A DNA stretch of 64,000 bases from the NCBI GenBank assembly GCA_046328715.1, contig JAXLWB010000004.1:124001-188000 (forward strand), in the 5' to 3' direction. Shown here in pieces: positions 1 to 8,018 of this stretch; the first letter of the stretch is position 1, and each line of letters starts with the position of its first letter. The position numbers were made by a program, and so were the translations under genes. The notes beneath the pieces were generated by a model that saw nothing but the letters and a program-made list of their open reading frames with translations, did not search any database and was not told where the DNA came from. The stretch comes from JAXLWB01 sp046328715 (GTDB lineage: Bacteria > Chloroflexota > Anaerolineae > Caldilineales > Caldilineaceae).

Positions 1-681
1 GGTGTAATCCGAAACCCGGCCCGCTTGTTGCATGTTGTGCGTGACGATCAGGATGGTGTAGGTTTCGGCGAGCTTGCGAATCAAATCTTCAATTCTGCCG
101 GTTGCAATCGGATCCAGTGCAGAACAAGGCTCGTCCATTAATAGCACGTCGGGTTCTACGGCAATGGCGCGGGCGATACAGAGGCGCTGTTGCTGGCCGC
201 CGGATAGTGCCAGGCCGGGCTCCTTCAACTTGTCTTTGACCTCTCCCCAAAGCGATGCCGCTTTTAGAGCGGCGACGACGCGGTCGCTGATTTCGCTGTG
301 GGCGTAGCGTTGTGTTTCCAAACGCATGCCATAGGCGACATTGTCGAAGATCGACATCGGAAAGGGATTGGGACGCTGAAAGATCATGCCGATCTTCTTG
401 CGGAGCGTTGCCACGTCATTCAATTGGGGAATGTTTTGGCCGTTGAAGATCAATTCACCATCGCAGCGTGCGCCGGGGGTCAAGTCATGCATGCGGTTGA
501 TCGCCCGCAAGAAGGTTGATTTCCCACAACCAGAGGGGCCAATTAATGCTGTAACTTTATTGCGATAGCCAGTCATGCTGACCTGATCGAGCGCCTTAAA
601 CGAACCGTAGTAAAAATTGAAGCGGTCAGCTCGAATCACGGCAGAATCAGGCGTCTGCGTTGTTGGCTGGAGTACACTCAT
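1..681 (-). CDS. pstB: Phosphate ABC transporter ATP-binding protein PstB (partial, C-terminus off the window)
   Basis: This is the ATPase of the high-affinity phosphate importer PstSCAB; it works at the inner face of the membrane. About 227 codons are visible. The sequence shows a Walker A (GPSGCGKST), a Q-loop (FQRPNPFPMS), the signature LSGGQQQRLCIARA and a Walker B ending in LLMDEP. The FQRPNPFP segment is typical of PstB. The start ATG shares its A with the TGA stop of pstA, so the two genes are translationally coupled. The C-terminal H-loop (VTHNMQQA) is present just before the edge. The last part, and any phoU that usually follows, lie outside the window. Confidence 0.97.
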   Translation of the reverse strand, partial: MSVLQPTTQTPDSAVIRADRFNFYYGSFKALDQVSMTGYRNKVTALIGPSGCGKSTFLRAINRMHDLTPGARCDGELIFNGQNIPQLNDVATLRKKIGMIFQRPNPFPMSIFDNVAYGMRLETQRYAHSEISDRVVAALKAASLWGEVKDKLKEPGLALSGGQQQRLCIARAIAVEPDVLLMDEPCSALDPIATGRIEDLIRKLAETYTILIVTHNMQQAGRVSDYT

Positions 682-1625
682 CAGGCCCTCCCCTTTAGGC
701 GCTTTTGGACACGATTGGAAACCAGTGTCGTTGCTAGATTAAAGAGTAACATCAGTAAAAGGAGTAAGGCAGCGGTACTATCAGCGACTTGCTGGGAGTC
801 AGACAGCCCTGGCACGCCGATGATTTTGAGCACCCAAATATGTACTGCCAAGGTTGAACCGGTCGCCATCGGGTTCAAGCTATATTCTGCATTGGGTGAA
901 ATCGCTGTTCCTGTGGTCAAGATCAGCGGTGCAGTTTCGCCTACGATTCTCCCAGCGGTAAGCACCAGCGCGGTAAAAACTCCCGGCAAGGCAGTGGGTA
1001 GTACGACTTTACGAATTGTCTCCCACTTGCTTGCACCGAGCGCCAGGCTGCCTTCCCGATACGAGTTTGGCACGCTGCGAATGGCGTCCTCAGCGATGCG
1101 CACCATCAACGGCAAGTTGAGCAAGGTCAAGGTCAAGGCACCGCTGAGCAAGCTGTAACCCAGCCCTAATAGCGTCAAAAAGACAATCGAGCCAAAGACA
1201 CCAAAGACAATTGATGGCACGGAAGCAAGTGCTTCGATACAAAAGCGGATCAGCGTGGTGAGTGGCCCACTGCTGGCGTATTCTGCCAAGTAAATAGCGG
1301 CCCCGATCCCTAGGGGCGCGGTAAACAACATAGTTAAGATCAACACATAGATCGAATCCCACAATTGGGGACCGATCCCAGCGCCAGATTCAGTCAATGA
1401 GCTGGACGTGGTAAGAAAGCTCCAACTCAGTGCAGGGATGCCTTGGTAGAGAATGGTGGCGACTACGACAAAGAGCACACCGACCAAAAAAAGTGCGGCA
1501 AGCCACATCACGCCAGTGGCAATCTGGTCGGCGATTTTGTGGCGTTTATATCGTTGTTTGCTAATCGCCGCGCTATCACTTTGCGGTAATAATTGGGCAT
1601 TTGAGACAAGCATAACGTCCTTCAT
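681..1625 (-). CDS. pstA: Phosphate ABC transporter permease PstA
   Basis: This is the second membrane subunit of the phosphate importer, about 314 residues. It has several hydrophobic spans and the EAA-type coupling loop (EGSLALGASKWETIRKVVLP) of ABC permeases. I chose the ATG at 1625, which has a GAGG ribosome-binding site 7-8 nt upstream. The frame stays open to 1718, but that extra stretch falls in an intergenic repeat with low-complexity words. The gene ends in a one-base overlap with pstB. Between it and pstC lie about 100 bp containing a weak inverted repeat of GCGAATTGC-like words. Confidence 0.95.
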   Translation of the reverse strand: MKDVMLVSNAQLLPQSDSAAISKQRYKRHKIADQIATGVMWLAALFLVGVLFVVVATILYQGIPALSWSFLTTSSSLTESGAGIGPQLWDSIYVLILTMLFTAPLGIGAAIYLAEYASSGPLTTLIRFCIEALASVPSIVFGVFGSIVFLTLLGLGYSLLSGALTLTLLNLPLMVRIAEDAIRSVPNSYREGSLALGASKWETIRKVVLPTALPGVFTALVLTAGRIVGETAPLILTTGTAISPNAEYSLNPMATGSTLAVHIWVLKIIGVPGLSDSQQVADSTAALLLLLMLLFNLATTLVSNRVQKRLKGRA

Positions 1626-1729
1626 AAGTCCTCTTGTGTCAGAATGGCGAATTGCGAAATAGATAGAAAACGCTGGGTTGGAGATGGAGGAACTAATCAA
1701 AAAATCCGCAATCCGCAATTCAGCCCCTT

Positions 1730-3049
1730 CTAGCTGCGCGACAAGGGGCTGCGCACGCTTAGGCGAGCCACTGTAATCAACACAAATGATGTCACTAGTA
1801 GTACAAAAGCAACCATAATCAGCGCTGCGCGATGTTCGGGTGAAGCCGCTTCGGGTAATTGCGTGACGATGGCTGCGGGCATCGTGGTTGCACCATCGAC
1901 CAGGTTGGTTGGGATGTATTCTGTAATGTTGCCAATCACCATCTGTACCGCCATTGTTTCACCGATGGCACGCCCCATACCGAGAATGATTGCAGTAAAG
2001 AGCCCCGAGCGTGCAGAGGGCAACAATACTCCCCAGATCATCTGCCAGCGTGTGGCACCAATGCCGCGTGCTGCCTCGCGCAGGCTCATGGGCAGTGAAC
2101 GTAAGGCATCTTCAGCGATGGTGACAATCGTAGGCTGTGTCATAAAAACTAATACCACCGATGCCGCCAGGATTCCTTTACCCAATCCTACCTGAAAGGT
2201 TTCCCGTACCCAGGGTACAACGTAGACCAAACCAAGCAGGCCGAAGATGACGGATGGTAGCGCAGCGAAGATCTCGACTGTAGCACGTAGCAAACGGCGC
2301 ATGGGGTCGGGTGCGATTTCTACCATGAAGATCGCCACCAAAATTGCCAGTGGTGCGCTGATCAGTAACGTAACCAAAGCAGTCAGCAAAGAGCCGACCA
2401 ATAAGGGTAAGATGCCAAAGAGCCCTTCGGGCGTGCTTTCGCTTGTCACACTGGGATCTGTGACCTGTGCCGCAGTGCTGACGCTGCCATCCATCGTGGG
2501 TTGTCCGTCGGATGTGCTTCCCTCTACCGGTTCGCTCGGCTCGATCAGTTGACCATCCTGGATCGCCTGCCCCGTTTCGCTGCTCCCTTCGTCAGGCATG
2601 GCTTCACTCGGTTCAATCAGTTGACCGCTGTCGAGCGATTGTCCAGAAGTGTCGTTGCTGCTTTCACCAGGCATCGCCTCACTCGGCTCAATTAATTGTC
2701 CACCAATCTCCATCTGTCCATTCTGTTCGTCGCTGCTCGCAGTGGGTTCGCTTGGCTCGATCAGTTGTCCATCGTTGATCTGTGCACCCAGACCTGTGTT
2801 GTCGCCTTCGGTATCGGTATTCCCATCGCTGGCGGTCGTTTCAGAAGCTGAATCCGTTGTAACCGCTTCCGAATCAGGCGCACCATTCGGATTCCAGGTT
2901 GTGCCGGTGAAGAATTCCAATGGCGAAATGGTTTGAAATACGGTAAAACCTTGACTACCAACAAAGGCGATCAGCGAAACGCTGCTCACAACCAAAAAGG
3001 CGGCTGCACTGAAAAAGAGCGCCTGAATCATTGCTGCTTTACGAAACAT
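1730..3049 (-). CDS. pstC: Phosphate ABC transporter permease PstC with an acidic repeat-bearing loop insertion
   Basis: This is the first membrane subunit of the phosphate importer. The first membrane span is normal (residues about 8-30 from the chosen start). A hydrophilic insertion of roughly 150 residues follows (DNA about 2905 down to 2420). It is rich in Ser, Thr, Glu, Asp and Gly and contains four copies of a GQLIEPSE motif spaced 23-25 residues apart. The rest is a canonical permease with the EAA loop LREAARGIGATRWQMIWGVLLP. The family is usually near 300 residues; this one is about 439. By topology the insertion should lie outside the cytoplasmic membrane. The start at 3049 is preferred over the open frame to 3094, because the upstream part overlaps a palindromic repeat. 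Its ribosome-binding site is weak. Confidence 0.92.
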   Translation of the reverse strand: MFRKAAMIQALFFSAAAFLVVSSVSLIAFVGSQGFTVFQTISPLEFFTGTTWNPNGAPDSEAVTTDSASETTASDGNTDTEGDNTGLGAQINDGQLIEPSEPTASSDEQNGQMEIGGQLIEPSEAMPGESSNDTSGQSLDSGQLIEPSEAMPDEGSSETGQAIQDGQLIEPSEPVEGSTSDGQPTMDGSVSTAAQVTDPSVTSESTPEGLFGILPLLVGSLLTALVTLLISAPLAILVAIFMVEIAPDPMRRLLRATVEIFAALPSVIFGLLGLVYVVPWVRETFQVGLGKGILAASVVLVFMTQPTIVTIAEDALRSLPMSLREAARGIGATRWQMIWGVLLPSARSGLFTAIILGMGRAIGETMAVQMVIGNITEYIPTNLVDGATTMPAAIVTQLPEAASPEHRAALIMVAFVLLVTSFVLITVARLSVRSPLSRS

Positions 3050-3060
3050 AGTTTTTCTTA

Positions 3061-3131
3061 TAGAGATGATACTTAAACATGGCACAGTCTCCACGGTTTG
3101 AGCTCTGAGGCAGCTTGTGCCATGTTTAAAT
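3061..3131. repeat. Palindromic repeat family 1, copy 1 (interrupted by an IS)
   Basis: A stem made of TTAAACATGGCACA and TGTGCCATGTTTAA encloses a loop of about 45 nt. The same element occurs in reverse orientation at 60562-60641 with high identity, including the flanks. One stem pair differs between the copies and both partners change (G-C here, T-A there), so pairing is kept. The right flank of the element resumes at 4030, after the insertion sequence. Confidence 0.8.
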
Positions 3132-4029
3132 AACCTTTGGTGCTAGTTTGAAAAGGTCATGAGAAACGACTAAGCTATAAGCAGATACCGATCAAAGTAT
3201 GTGGAATAGCCAAGGAGAGACTCATGACCACAGTTGATTTTATCACAGAGTTGTTCTGTGTGGTGGCAGAACAGTTGGATCAACATGATAAGCACAGTCA
3301 AGCGAAACTGTATCCAAGCGAAGTCGTGACGATTGCCTTGTTGTATGCGTTGAAAGTGAGCGGCAGCCGAGCGTTCTGGCGCTGGCTAACGCGAGATTAT
3401 CGTGCGTTGTTCCCCCAACTGCCGAGTCGAACTCGACTGTTCCGCTTGTTCGTCAGTCATCGAGCGTTGGTGTCAGAGTTCATGGCAGAACCGTCGTTGA
3501 TCGGTGTGATTGACAGCTATGGCATCGAATTGTTGCATCCGGTGCGAGAAGGACGTAAGAGCAACAAATCGGACGCAAAGGAAAATCCAATCATCGCTGG
3601 ATTGTTGGGGGCAAACTCTGCTATGTGCTCAATCATCTCGGTCTGATTGTCAGTTGGGATTGTGATACGGCTAATGTCTATGATGGCAGCAGCTTCCAGC
3701 AACTGGTTGACGACCTAGCTGACTGGATGGTTGTCTTTTCCGATACCGGCTTTGAAAAACACGATTGGCATCCCACCAACTTGCGCCTTTGCCAGCGCGG
3801 CGTGTGGAACGTTCGTATGGTCGTCGAAACCGTGCTTTCCATGCTCACCTATGTCTGTGATTTCAGCATTCCAGACACAAAGTCTGGGAGTACTTTGAAG
3901 CCAAGCTCGCTTTCACCATGGCTCTATTCAACATTTTGGTGCAATGGCATGGCTTTCAACCCGATGAAACTGGCTTTGTGCCCCTTTCCATCGCTGAGTT
4001 TAGTCTGTGATCAACTAGCACCAAAGGTT
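3132..4029 (+). mobile_element. Insertion sequence copy A (DDE transposase), between pstS and pstC
   Basis: The ends are near-perfect inverted repeats beginning AACCTTTGGTGCTAGTT. The flanks carry AAAT on both sides (3128-3131 and 4030-4033), consistent with a 4-bp target duplication. The element landed in the outer arm of repeat family 1: joining the flanks restores a sequence matching the uninterrupted copy near 60562. It now separates pstS from pstCAB. The family name is not certain from sequence alone; the product is a DDE transposase of roughly 260 residues. Confidence 0.88.
3224..4010 (+). pseudogene. Frameshifted DDE transposase of IS copy A
   Basis: The first frame begins MTTVDFITELFC and contains a first catalytic-type Asp in GVIDSYGIELLHPVREGR. 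The conserved continuation (IGRKGKSNHRWIVGG, then LNHLGLIVSWD) is in the minus-one frame from about 3565. A second indel near 3866 shifts the frame again relative to copy B, before the expected C-terminus (SIAEFSL). The same first frameshift is present in copy B (7229-8014). That fits either inheritance from a broken parent or a programmed minus-one shift, but I see no canonical slippery heptamer there. Copy A as written is unlikely to make a full transposase. Confidence 0.8.
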
Positions 4030-4057
4030 AAATAGCGTGTCCGTTGGTTAGATAGGG

Positions 4058-4159
4058 AATGGCGAGTAGCAACCTATGCTTGCCACTCGCCATTGAAAGG
4101 ATAAAAATGCGGGTAGCGAGTGGTGAGTGCTGGGTTCACTCGCCATTCTCCACTCGCTA
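4058..4159. repeat. Double hairpin between pstS and IS copy A
   Basis: Two perfect 10-bp stems follow one another: AATGGCGAGT/ACTCGCCATT (4058-4067 with 4085-4094) and TAGCGAGTGG/CCACTCGCTA (4114-4123 with 4150-4159). It lies directly 3' of pstS and may end or protect its transcript. There is no clear T-run, so a Rho-independent terminator is not proven. Confidence 0.6.
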
Positions 4160-4167
4160 TTTTCAGA

Positions 4168-5313
4168 TTAGTTCTGCACGATAATGGTCGTGCGGTACTC
4201 GCTGTAGTTGGTGTCAGCGCGAACAACACGAAGGCGTAGGGTGTGAATACCATTCGGCAACTTGGTAGTGTCGAGCGAAAGCAATTTCCCAGCACCTTTC
4301 AACTCATTGGTGCCAGTACCGATAAAGGATGCACTCTGGTCGCTCTCGTTAAGTAGTACATCGACTTGCCAGCGGTTAAAGTTGGCTGTAGTGGCGATGC
4401 CAGAGACATCAACTGTGCCCTTCACAACAGCTCCGGGGGCAGGAGCGGTAATTTGACGAGGCGCATTGACAGGAACATAGCCTAAAGAATCAAAAGCCTT
4501 GCTGGTTTGGAATTTTTGGCTCACCACAAAGCTCAGGAAAGCGGTGGCGACTGGATTTGGTTGGCCTTTGGTGATGGCGTAACCGATGCCAACGATGGGC
4601 CAGCGACCATCAATGATGTCAGCTTTGACAGGGGCCACGCCGTCAATTTGCAGGGCAAGAATGTTTGGGTCATTCAGGTAAGCAAAACCCAGGTAAGAAA
4701 TGGCACCCGGCGTTTGCGCAACGGTTTGCAACACGGTTTGGCTGTTATCTTCTTCCGAGGCACCTACGGCAAATTGGTCCTTGCCATCAAAGAGGTAACG
4801 GGACATCACAGAGCGTGTACCAGAGCCCTTGGCGCGGTTGATCAAGACGATGGGCTGATTGTCACCACCCACCTGGCTCCAGTTGGTGACCTCCCGGCGA
4901 AAGATTTGCACCAATTGTTTGCGGTTCAGGCTGACGATTTTGCCTGGGCCGACTTTGTTCGCCACTGGAGCAAAGGCCTGGATAGCAACCGGTGTTTCCA
5001 CGGCATTGCCACACTTAAGATCCTGCTTTTCCTTGCCTGTCAGGCGAACATCGCTGTTGCCGATGTCGATCTGCCCCCCACAAACCTGCTTGCGCCCTGC
5101 ACCCGAGCCACCACCGGTGACAGTGATTTGCACCCCAGGGTTGGCCGCCTGGAATTGTTTGGCCGCTTCTTGCATCATGGGCAGTAGCGCAGAGGACCCG
5201 GCCAGGGTCAATTTGCCGCTCAAACCACTCTGGGCACTGGCTGGCAAAATAGCTGTTGTTAACAAAGTAACAACCAAAATGAGTACGACTTGAATCTTTG
5301 TCCGCAGATTCAT
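4168..5313 (-). CDS. pstS: Phosphate-binding protein PstS with an added C-terminal beta domain
   Basis: This is the extracytoplasmic phosphate-binding subunit of the Pst importer. Residues 1-27 form a Sec signal peptide ending ASA-Q, with no lipobox cysteine. The binding domain (about 33-285) carries family hallmarks: AGSSALLPMMQEAA, TGGGSGAGRKQV, NRAKGSGTRSVM and GYVPVN near its end. About 95 residues follow (APAPGAVVKG onward) that look like an Ig-like beta-sandwich, with alternating hydrophobics in WQVDVLL and HTLRLRVVRA. This tail is not part of usual PstS and may bind the wall or a surface partner. A GGAGA-type ribosome-binding site precedes the ATG. The gene is cut off from pstCAB by IS copy A. 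A candidate Pho box lies about 160-190 bp upstream. Confidence 0.93.
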   Translation of the reverse strand: MNLRTKIQVVLILVVTLLTTAILPASAQSGLSGKLTLAGSSALLPMMQEAAKQFQAANPGVQITVTGGGSGAGRKQVCGGQIDIGNSDVRLTGKEKQDLKCGNAVETPVAIQAFAPVANKVGPGKIVSLNRKQLVQIFRREVTNWSQVGGDNQPIVLINRAKGSGTRSVMSRYLFDGKDQFAVGASEEDNSQTVLQTVAQTPGAISYLGFAYLNDPNILALQIDGVAPVKADIIDGRWPIVGIGYAITKGQPNPVATAFLSFVVSQKFQTSKAFDSLGYVPVNAPRQITAPAPGAVVKGTVDVSGIATTANFNRWQVDVLLNESDQSASFIGTGTNELKGAGKLLSLDTTKLPNGIHTLRLRVVRADTNYSEYRTTIIVQN

Positions 5314-5472
5314 AACTTGTTCTCCAGTTAAACTTGGGTTTTGGCTCTAACAAAATAAGTAATTTAGCTCTAAACTACGACTCGAACGTACATTCACTTT
5401 TGTGGAGCTGTGGAATTGGAATCAATGCGCAATCGAGTACCAGGAAATTATTGAATGCTCAGAAAAATGCGG

Positions 5473-5500
5473 CATGAACGAAATGTATACGGATTGTTAA
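5473..5500 (-). promoter_or_regulatory. Candidate Pho box upstream of pstS
   Basis: Read on the minus strand, three hexamers TTAACA, TATACA and TTCATG occur at exactly 11-nt steps. This is the helical-turn spacing of PhoB/PhoP-type direct repeats, and TTAACA matches the Bacillus PhoP word. A related stretch (GATTGTTAAC then GTTT on the plus strand, 9091-9104) lies upstream of phoX. A PhoB-like regulator is encoded at 11147-11902. This is pattern-based only. Confidence 0.4.
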
Positions 5501-5572
5501 TGTTTAGTCAGCGACCGGTAAATTGCTATGACTGTCAACGATCCCGTTTTGGTTAAAGCTTAAGTGGGCTGA

Positions 5573-6457
5573 TCAATACTTCATTCTGTCCAAATTCCTC
5601 TCCCAATTCTCTTTCCATTCCAGCGAAGCAGGGCCGGGGTCAGGCGTGTCGCCCAAGGTGTAGATCATCTTACGTAGATGGTCGGTTAAGGCTTTGCGGC
5701 TTTTGTGGGCCGCTAGCTGTTCGTAGGGTATGGGGTCGCCGATGCTAATGCGTAGGGTTTGCGACATCATCTTGTTTAGCTCGTGCATAATGAGCGAAAG
5801 ACGAAGCGAGAGGCTGAAGAAACTGACCAGATGAAACAGGTGACTATTTTGTCCGTGAAAGAAGATGGGAATAACCGTGGCTTTCGTTTGATGGATCAGC
5901 TTTGCGGCTGAAAGCTTCCACTCTAGATCTCCCACCGGTCCAAAGGGCGTCAACGCAGTGGAAATACCACCTCCTGGGAAAATAATGATCGCCCCCTCCT
6001 CCTGCAAGGTTTCAACCGCTTTACGCATCGAAGTCAGATTGGTCTGAATGGCCTGCTCGCCACCGTCAAAATCAATCGGCAGCACATAGGGGGCGATGCG
6101 TTCCTCGCGGCAGAGCGCTTTGCTGATAAAAATGCGAAAATTGTGACGCGCTTGCGAGGCTAAATAGCAGATTGCCAGTCCATCCAGGACCCCATAGGGG
6201 TGATTGGCAACAAAGATCAAGGGGCCGCTGGTGGGAATCGACTTTACTTTGTTAACATCGTAATCCAGCGTAACCTGTAATCCATGCAATGCTGCCGACC
6301 AAATGCTATCGCCGCGCTTGATGGCTTCCAATGCATAGGCGTAAATTCGTTCCAATTTGCTTCGCCCCGTGGCCTGTTCAATCAACTGGACAAGCGCTTT
6401 TTTTGCTAAATTGTTTACCTCTGAGGAATAGGTGAGCAGCGTTGAAGATTGATTCAT
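5573..6457 (-). CDS. Lysophospholipid acyltransferase (LPLAT/PlsC-like) family protein
   Basis: This is a 294-residue acyltransferase-like protein. The hallmark H-x4-D motif is present as NHPYGVLD (about residue 90), followed by the substrate-binding block FPGGGIST (about residue 160). It belongs to the branch that includes hemolysin-like and ornithine-lipid-type acyltransferases, rather than to short classical PlsC. The likely reaction is acyl transfer to a lyso-lipid at the inner membrane face. Its position between pstS and phoX makes a role in lipid remodelling under phosphate limitation attractive, but that is inference. No strong promoter was recognised. Confidence 0.75.
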   Translation of the reverse strand: MNQSSTLLTYSSEVNNLAKKALVQLIEQATGRSKLERIYAYALEAIKRGDSIWSAALHGLQVTLDYDVNKVKSIPTSGPLIFVANHPYGVLDGLAICYLASQARHNFRIFISKALCREERIAPYVLPIDFDGGEQAIQTNLTSMRKAVETLQEEGAIIIFPGGGISTALTPFGPVGDLEWKLSAAKLIHQTKATVIPIFFHGQNSHLFHLVSFFSLSLRLSLIMHELNKMMSQTLRISIGDPIPYEQLAAHKSRKALTDHLRKMIYTLGDTPDPGPASLEWKENWERNLDRMKY

Positions 6458-6473
6458 ACTTGATTAAAAATGA

Positions 6474-6509
6474 TGGCTGGACAATGCGGAGGATCGCATC
6501 GTCCAGCCA
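6474..6509 (-). terminator. Rho-independent terminator after phoX
   Basis: On the minus strand a stem of 9 bp (TGGCTGGAC/GTCCAGCCA), extended by an inner ATGCG/CGCAT stem, is followed by a run of Ts (CATTTTTAATC). It lies just 3' of the phoX stop codon. Confidence 0.75.
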
Positions 6510-7136
6510 GGCTAATTTAGCGTTGCGTTATTGTTGTGCAAACTGTGCATCCAACTCACGAATTGCGGCGGCAATGTCTGCATCCTTGGCGCTGCCCAAT
6601 TCGATCCATTCAAGATTCAATGTTTCTTTGTCTTGTGTAATCTTGGCAGCAGAAAGGGTTCCTTCGCTAAGGTCGCCTTCATTAGTGGCCACAAACTTGT
6701 AGAGCACGCGATCCGTGCCATCATCCCCGAAATAGACGGTCTTGTTGTCGGGCATCACCTGTGCCATTTCACGGCTAAAGCGGCCCATGGCATAGTGCTT
6801 GATGACCTCGGTTCCCAACGGCAGATCTTCACCGCCAGCCGGAATCAGTTCAACGTTGTAGCCATAATCATAGGGATTGGGGATCTTGCCCAAATGCTCG
6901 GCAAGTTTATCTACCACGGGCAACCAGCCACCGGTCCATTCACCTTCAACGTCAGGCGGATATTCTTCACTGGTCAAGGCAGTGTTCCAAGGGGTGACAC
7001 TGGCATTGCAGTTGTTCCAGGTGCCATTCACAGCACTGAAGTCGACCAATTCGCCCTCGATGACGTTCCAAGCGCCCGTTTCATTGGCCTTGATGTAGAT
7101 GCGGTTCACACCACCGGGCGTGCATTCGAGGTTAGT

Positions 7137-8018
7137 AACCTTTGGTGCTAGTTTGAAAAGGTCATGAGAAACGACTAAGCTATAAGCAGATACCGATCAA
7201 AGTATGTGGAATAGCCAAGGAGAGACTCATGACCACAGTTGATTTTATCACAGAGTTGTTCTGTGTGGTGGCAGAACAGTTGGATCAACATGATAAGCAC
7301 AGTCAGCGAAACTGTATCCAAGCGAAGTCGTGACGATTGCCTTGTTGTATGCGTTGAAAGGGGCGGCAGCCGAGCGTTCTGGGCGCGGCTAACGCGAGAT
7401 TATCGTGCGTTGTTCCCCCAACTGCCGAGTCGAACTCGACTGTTCCGCTTGTTCGTCAGTCATCGAGCGTTGGTGTCAGAGTTCATGGCAGAACCGTCGT
7501 TGATCGGTGTGATTGACAGCTATGGCATCGAATTGTTGCATCCGGTGCGAGAAGGACGTAGTGGCAACAAATCGGACGTAAAGGAAAATCCAATCATCGC
7601 TGGATTGTTGGGGGCAAACTCTGCTATGTGCTCAATCATCTCGGTCTGATTGTCAGTTGGGATTGTGATACGGCTAATGTCTATGATGGCAGCAGCTTCC
7701 AGCAACTGGTTGACGACCTAGCTGACTGGATGGTTGTCTTTTCCGATACCGGCTTTGAAAAAAACGATTGGCATCCCACCAACTTGCGCCTTTGCCAGCG
7801 CGGCGTGTGGAACGTTCGTATGGTCGTCGAAACCGTGCTTTCCATGCTCACCTATGTCTGTGATTTCAAGCATTCCAGACACAAAGTCTGGGAGTACTTT
7901 GAAGCCAAGCTCGCTTTCACCATGGCTCTATTCAACATTTTGGTGCAATGGCATGGCTTTCAACCCGATGAAACTGGCTTTGTGCCCCTTTCCATCGCTG
8001 AGTTTAGTCTGTGATCAA
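7137..8018 (+). mobile_element. Insertion sequence copy B (same element as copy A, right end missing)
   Basis: The left end is identical to that of copy A (AACCTTTGGTGCTAGTT). The right end stops after GTGATCAAC, without the last 14 bp of the inverted repeat seen in copy A. Instead, a 25-bp stretch of phoX (7113-7137) is repeated at 8018-8042. A duplication this long is unusual for such an element. It may reflect one-ended transposition, a later deletion, or an assembly join. Confidence 0.82.
7229..8014 (+). pseudogene. Frameshifted DDE transposase of IS copy B
   Basis: This is the same transposase as in copy A. Extra single-base changes early in the gene (near 7304 and 7360) break the N-terminal frame, and the shared frameshift after the EGR motif is also present. 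Its last frame (from about 7628) is better preserved than in copy A and reads through to SIAEFSL and the stop. Comparing the two copies gives the order of the original protein. It is not expected to be active as written. Confidence 0.8.

Noticed and set aside
3061..4050. CRISPR or phage attachment site around the palindromes
   Set aside because: The repeats are dispersed single units, not regularly spaced arrays, and no integrase or tRNA end is adjacent.
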